A stretch of DNA of 64,000 nt from assembly GCF_019753045.1 (NCBI RefSeq), contig NZ_JAIELN010000002.1:434001-498000 (forward strand), read 5' to 3'. The stretch's first letter is position 1; every line of letters starts with the position of its first letter. Below are positions 60,726 to 64,000 of this stretch, in pieces. Both the position numbers and the translations under genes were made by a program. The notes below the pieces were generated by a model that had not been told where the DNA came from, searched no databases, and saw only the letters and a list, made by a program, of their open reading frames with translations. This DNA comes from Hyphomicrobium sp. Its GTDB lineage: Bacteria; Pseudomonadota; Alphaproteobacteria; Rhizobiales; Hyphomicrobiaceae.

Positions 60726-61780
60726 GGCGCCGGGACCTTGGCAAAGACATCGGCGATCAACGATCGCACGATCTCCTCGCGTCTCAGCTCGTATACGGGC
60801 GTGAGGAAGATGCGATGCGCCATGCACTCATGGAAGATATCTCGAATGTCTTCCGGCACGACCATGTCGCGGCCGGAAAGCCACGCTGCGACGCGCGCCG
60901 CGCGAATGAGATAGCTCATGCCGCGGGGACTCGATCCGCCCGCGATCATCCTGTTGACATCGACATTGGCGATCTGAATGCCGGCCGATGCGGGCTCTCG
61001 GATGGCCTTCCAAAGATCGAGAACGTAGCGCTCGAGAGCAGGGCTCACGATGATGGTGTTCTGGATGACGTTGGCGAGAGTGTTGAGCCGGCGATAGTCG
61101 AGCACGCCGTCTTTGAGCGATGCAATCAGCTTATCGACGTCGTGGAACCGCGTCGCGAAAAGAAGTTCGCGCCGCGATTTTTCATCCGATGGTGCCGAGA
61201 TCTCGACTTCCATCAGAAAGCGATCGCGAGCTGCGGCAGGCAGCTCGAATGTCTCTTCGCGCTCGATGCGATTTCGATCCGCAAAGACGAGCAGGTGAGG
61301 AAACTGATGCTCCTGGTTGAATGCCGTGACGCTACGCTCGGCCATCAGCCTCAGAAGCAGGGAATGCACCTGAGGACGTGCACGGTTGATCTCGTTGAAA
61401 AAGAATACGGAGAGATCGCTGCCGTGGCGCAGCACCGGGCCAGGCGCTACCCGCGGCTTACCTTCCTGATTGTGATAAGTATTGTAGATAATTTGGGAAG
61501 GCATCCGATCGATGGTGCCTTGGATGCGCTCGTAGGCACCGCCGAGAGCGCGCGCCACTGCCCTGAGAAGTGTAGTCTTCCCGACTCCGACATCGCCTTC
61601 GAGAAGCACGTGTCCCCGCGCGAAAACAGCAATCGTCAATAGCCGAATGGCGCGGTTCTGGCCGATGACGGCCTTCGCGATTTCTCGCTCGAAATCGAGC
61701 GCACAGCGGCACCAATCATCGAGTTCGAGAGGTCCGGTCTGCTCGTCGGCTTGCGGCTGCTGAACTGTTGGGGAGGGCAT
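60722..61780 (-). CDS. mxaR: MxaR, MoxR-type AAA+ ATPase
   Basis: 352 residues. Walker A is 'LLEGDVGVGKTTLLRAV' (62-69 region). The Walker B strand reads 'SVFFFNEINRARPQV', so the usual Asp of 'DEINRA' is Asn129 with Glu130 kept. Sensor and lid parts follow ('LPAAARDRFLMEVEISAP', 'SSPRGMSYLIRAARVAAWLS'). It is the ATPase of the maturation module and the first gene after the terminator at 61845-61874. ATP hydrolysis should still be possible thanks to the Glu, though magnesium binding may be weaker. Confidence 0.9.
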   Translation of the reverse strand: MPSPTVQQPQADEQTGPLELDDWCRCALDFEREIAKAVIGQNRAIRLLTIAVFARGHVLLEGDVGVGKTTLLRAVARALGGAYERIQGTIDRMPSQIIYNTYHNQEGKPRVAPGPVLRHGSDLSVFFFNEINRARPQVHSLLLRLMAERSVTAFNQEHQFPHLLVFADRNRIEREETFELPAAARDRFLMEVEISAPSDEKSRRELLFATRFHDVDKLIASLKDGVLDYRRLNTLANVIQNTIIVSPALERYVLDLWKAIREPASAGIQIANVDVNRMIAGGSSPRGMSYLIRAARVAAWLSGRDMVVPEDIRDIFHECMAHRIFLTPVYELRREEIVRSLIADVFAKVPAP

Positions 61781-61844
61781 TATTATCTATCCCAAGCGCG
61801 CCTTTGTTCCCGCCGGCGGGGCGGTTGGATATAATCTTGACGCC

Positions 61845-61874
61845 AAAAAAGAGGGTGCTGCCGAGACAGCACCC
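61845..61874 (-). terminator. Rho-independent terminator between mxaI and mxaR
   Basis: On the minus strand GGGTGCTG (61874-61867), loop TCTCGG, CAGCACCC (61860-61853), then TC and six T (61850-61845). It is a canonical terminator 69 bp after the mxaI stop and 65 bp before the mxaR start, inside the mxa cluster, so it should attenuate transcription of the maturation genes. Confidence 0.9.
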
Positions 61875-61942
61875 CAGTCACCTCGGAGAGGAATGTGTGG
61901 TCCTGCAAGCGTAGCAAGATCCGAGGGTAGATTTGGGTGGGG

Positions 61943-62248
61943 CTACTGAATCTTCGAAACGTCGTAGACCCACTTGCCGGTCTTCTTGAAGTTATCGGCG
62001 CGCAGCTTGTTGCGCTCTTCCGCCGCCTTCATCGAGGTGCTCTGCTTCGCAAGTTCTTTCGGATCGTGCTTCGGATCGTACTTCGAGCCCGCAATCTTTT
62101 CCGGGAAACCGGGCTTCGGTTCCCAGCAGTTCCCGTTCGCCTTGCAGTGCGTGCCGTCGTAGGCCAGAGCTGCAGGTGCGGTAGCTCCGGCGAGGCCCGC
62201 GAGAGCGACGATGGTGCTAGCGATCAACGGGAGTGAAATCGGTTTCAT
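61943..62248 (-). CDS. mxaI: MxaI, methanol dehydrogenase small (beta) subunit
   Basis: 101 residues from the ATG at 62248, with GGAGGA upstream; the frame is open nine codons further. Signal peptide 1-29 ending 'APAALA'; the mature protein starts 'YDGTHCKANGNCWEPKPG', the hallmark of the beta subunit, with Cys35 and Cys41 forming its disulfide. The C-terminal half is the long Lys-rich helix ('KELAKQSTSMKAAEERNKLR') that wraps the alpha subunit, ending 'GKWVYDVSKIQ'. It forms the alpha2-beta2 periplasmic enzyme with MxaF. Confidence 0.95.
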   Translation of the reverse strand: MKPISLPLIASTIVALAGLAGATAPAALAYDGTHCKANGNCWEPKPGFPEKIAGSKYDPKHDPKELAKQSTSMKAAEERNKLRADNFKKTGKWVYDVSKIQ

Positions 62249-62352
62249 AGGCTTTCCTCCATTTTTGCTACTCACGATCAGGTGGGTTCACTCCACCCTC
62301 ATTGTTTCCGTACCAGCCAACTTGCGCGATGCTGCCGCGTCGGGTCGTTGCG

Positions 62353-62934
62353 CTAGTGCGCGGAAATCTTGCATTGCTCCTTCTGAGCCGCCGCGCGGCC
62401 TGTCTTTTCCCAGTCCTCGATTTTGAATGGCTTGAATGATTTCTTCTGGTCGGGTGTGAGCCATTCTGCATCCTTCACGTCATCCTTTTGGATATGCCGT
62501 ATCCAAGCGATCAGCTTCAGATTGTCATCGAGCTCGAGGTCTTGCCCATGAGGGCCCATCATGCCGTTCGCGCCGCCAAAGATCGTTTCAAACAGACCCT
62601 TGTCAGTGGTGTTCTTCGGATACGTCCAATAGGCGTCGTTGAGGCCTGGTCCGACTTTTCCTTCGCCAACGTGCCCGTGGCAGCCGGAGCAGGATTCGAG
62701 ATAAATCTCTTCGCCCCTCGGCAGGCAGCCTGTGACTTCCACGTAGGGGTCGACGCCCGTCTTCAGGAAGCTCTTAACTGCCGGCGTGTCTCTTCCCTCT
62801 TTCGGCGCTATGGCGTCGACGTCCAGAACATCGCCCGTTACCGTGTTCCTGAAGTCTTGCTGTGCAACGGCTTCTTGCCCACTCGTCACCAACGCACAGA
62901 CTGCCATACCCGCTGCAATAACTGCGAATTTCAT
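62353..62934 (-). CDS. mxaG: MxaG, cytochrome cL, electron acceptor of methanol dehydrogenase
   Basis: 193 residues with a signal peptide (1-24, 'VTSGQEAVA'). The single heme c site is C82-S-G-C85-H86. Family regions: 'VTGCLPRGEEIYLESCSGCH', 'GHVGEGKVGPGLNDAYWTYP', 'FETIFGGANGMMGPHGQDL' with a candidate axial Met. It takes electrons from the PQQ of methanol dehydrogenase and passes them to a class I cytochrome c (cH). Gene order J-G-I matches other methylotrophs. Confidence 0.95.
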   Translation of the reverse strand: MKFAVIAAGMAVCALVTSGQEAVAQQDFRNTVTGDVLDVDAIAPKEGRDTPAVKSFLKTGVDPYVEVTGCLPRGEEIYLESCSGCHGHVGEGKVGPGLNDAYWTYPKNTTDKGLFETIFGGANGMMGPHGQDLELDDNLKLIAWIRHIQKDDVKDAEWLTPDQKKSFKPFKIEDWEKTGRAAAQKEQCKISAH

Positions 62935-62993
62935 ATGCTATTTCTCTTCCACTCTTCCTTTGACACGACAGCGCAATTCCCCCTCCCGACCAT

Positions 62994-63935
62994 TTATGTG
63001 CGCGGCGCCGGCGGCACGTAGGGGACGCCTTCCTCTTTCAAGACAGACTCGATTTTCGCTTGCGCCTTGGGCAATGCTGCGTCGATGGCGGTCAGCAGAT
63101 CTTTGTCATCTTTCCGCACCGCGAATGATTGATCGAAGTGAAACGGCACTCTCTCGCCGTCCGATCGGACGTTGTTGTCGGAGATGACGACCATCTTCAG
63201 GGCGTTGTTCGCCGTGACGTAACGAGCGACCTCTGGCGCGAACGCGACGGCGAGCGCTGACGTCCTATCCGCGACTTCACCGACCATCCGCTCCGGCGGG
63301 ATGCGCGTGTAGGAGTTCCGCTTGTCCTTGAAGTTCGTCAGAGACGAAACGTAGTTGATACTGTCGTTGTAAAGATCGATCTTGTTCATCATGACTTCGG
63401 CAGGCGTGCCTTGAACGAAGCCGATCAGATTTGCTTTCGCGAGGTCCGGGCTGTCCCAGTTCTCGATCTTCAACGGCGAGTCGTTGCGGATGATGAAGAC
63501 ATAAGGCGCCCGGTAGTAGGGCCGGGAGGTCAGAACACGGTCGTCGCCGGTGTCGGCGCCGATCACGAGGTCGCAGAGCTTCTTATCGAGTTGATCGCGG
63601 ACTGCATAAATCGCAGGCTTCTCTGACCAGACGAATTCAGCTTTTCGGCCCATCGCAGCTGCAAGAATTTCTGCGATCTTGTTCTCGAAGCCCGATTTAT
63701 CGCTCGCGGAGTAGGGAAGTTCCTTGGCCGCCGCGCAAATCCGAAGCACGGACGCATCGTTTGCCGGTGTCGCCGACGTGTCGTCCGAATGCGATGGACT
63801 GGACGAGAAAATGGCTAGTGCTGTGATGCCGAGCACTGCTGCGAGCTGGATGCTTGATGGCAGAGAATTGGTGAAACGCTTTTCATTCTGCTCGCGCGTC
63901 ATACTGGAAGCACCTTTTAAGTTCGGGTGTCGCAT
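62994..63935 (-). CDS. mxaJ: MxaJ, periplasmic solute-binding-like protein of methanol oxidation
   Basis: 313 residues (or 302 from the ATG at 63902). A signal peptide is present ('LAAVLGITALAIFSSSPSHS'). The mature protein has a family 3 solute-binding fold: 'VLRICAAAKELPYSASDKSG', 'CDLVIGADTGDDRVLTSRPY', 'YYRAPYVFIIRNDSPLKI', 'FHFDQSFAVRKDDKDLLTAI'. MxaJ always sits between mxaF and mxaG and is thought to help assemble or stabilise methanol dehydrogenase. The mxaF gene itself is not in the window. Confidence 0.93.
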   Translation of the reverse strand: MRHPNLKGASSMTREQNEKRFTNSLPSSIQLAAVLGITALAIFSSSPSHSDDTSATPANDASVLRICAAAKELPYSASDKSGFENKIAEILAAAMGRKAEFVWSEKPAIYAVRDQLDKKLCDLVIGADTGDDRVLTSRPYYRAPYVFIIRNDSPLKIENWDSPDLAKANLIGFVQGTPAEVMMNKIDLYNDSINYVSSLTNFKDKRNSYTRIPPERMVGEVADRTSALAVAFAPEVARYVTANNALKMVVISDNNVRSDGERVPFHFDQSFAVRKDDKDLLTAIDAALPKAQAKIESVLKEEGVPYVPPAPRT

Positions 63936-64000
63936 GGCGACACTGCCTTCGAGCTAGCGGGACTCTCAAATTGCGAGCCGTTTCCCGCGCAGGTTGGTCG
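63936..64000. other. spacer towards mxaF at the window edge
   Basis: 65 bp upstream of mxaJ. No coding sequence of mxaF could be recognised; its stop codon should lie a little beyond the window end. Confidence 0.6.

Noticed and set aside
1-64000. CRISPR array, prophage or insertion sequence
   Set aside because: No regular spaced repeats, transposase, integrase or phage structural genes were found in any frame.

Overview
The window most likely comes from a methylotrophic alphaproteobacterium close to Hyphomicrobium. The main evidence is a minus-strand methanol dehydrogenase accessory cluster at the right edge, in the order mxaJ-G-I-R-S-A-C-K-L-D (63935 down to 55764). The large subunit gene mxaF should lie just beyond base 64000. 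The high-GC coding style, a Bradyrhizobium/Hyphomicrobium-like porin, FixJ-type regulation and RpoH-like small heat-shock regulation fit this. No tRNA, rRNA, CRISPR array, intact insertion sequence or prophage was recognised.

Layout. 1-2756: the end of an AraC regulator, then a tight three-gene operon (acyl-CoA-dehydrogenase-like flavoprotein, flavin reductase, 2,4'-dihydroxyacetophenone-dioxygenase-like cupin). 2942-9480: small stress or envelope genes, a carbamoylase, and a decaying patch in which a glycosyltransferase carries an amber stop and is fused tail-to-tail to a truncated FUSC gene. 9809-18711: Rieske/FAD oxidoreductase, membrane proteins, a globin-coupled chemoreceptor with CheW, a PAS-GGDEF-EAL protein and a MarR regulator with four C-terminal cysteines. 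18816-26223: CBS protein, ChaB, an unusual RNase HII, a polyamine-type ABC operon (potA-D-B-C) and dctA. 26394-34111: bestrophin, an RND pump with its adaptor, and a PmrA/QseB-like two-component pair; a CTTAAG-N5-CTTAAG box precedes both the pump and the regulator gene. A short relic of a second dctA sits under the 3' end of the kinase gene. 34193-40240: Crp/Fnr regulator, a four-PAS class III nucleotide cyclase flanked by two related secreted proteins, and a PAP2 phosphatase.

40354-48074: a compact operon of RidA, an Ssu/Tau-like ABC importer, two isochorismatase-fold amidases and a gamma-glutamyltransferase-fold hydrolase, divergent from a MocR-type PLP regulator. This looks like import plus stepwise hydrolysis of a small amide or ureide; the substrate cannot be read from sequence. 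48177-54776: membrane and outer-membrane proteins, a FixJ-type response regulator paired with a kinase that lacks a recognisable H-box, two tandem cysteine-rich secreted paralogs and a porin.

Methanol cluster. mxaJ, mxaG (cytochrome cL) and mxaI (small subunit) are followed by a strong Rho-independent terminator on the coding strand. The overlapping maturation genes mxaRSACKL, then mxaD and a YVTN propeller gene, come after it. This matches high expression of structural genes and low read-through into maturation genes. The FixJ-type regulator at 50707 is a candidate equivalent of MxaB.

The observations most worth checking are the paired CTTAAG boxes, the amide-catabolism operon, the Glu at the purine-specifying position of the cyclase, the GMS-for-GRG change in RNase HII, the dctA relic, and the two gene-decay events near 7.1-7.5 kb.
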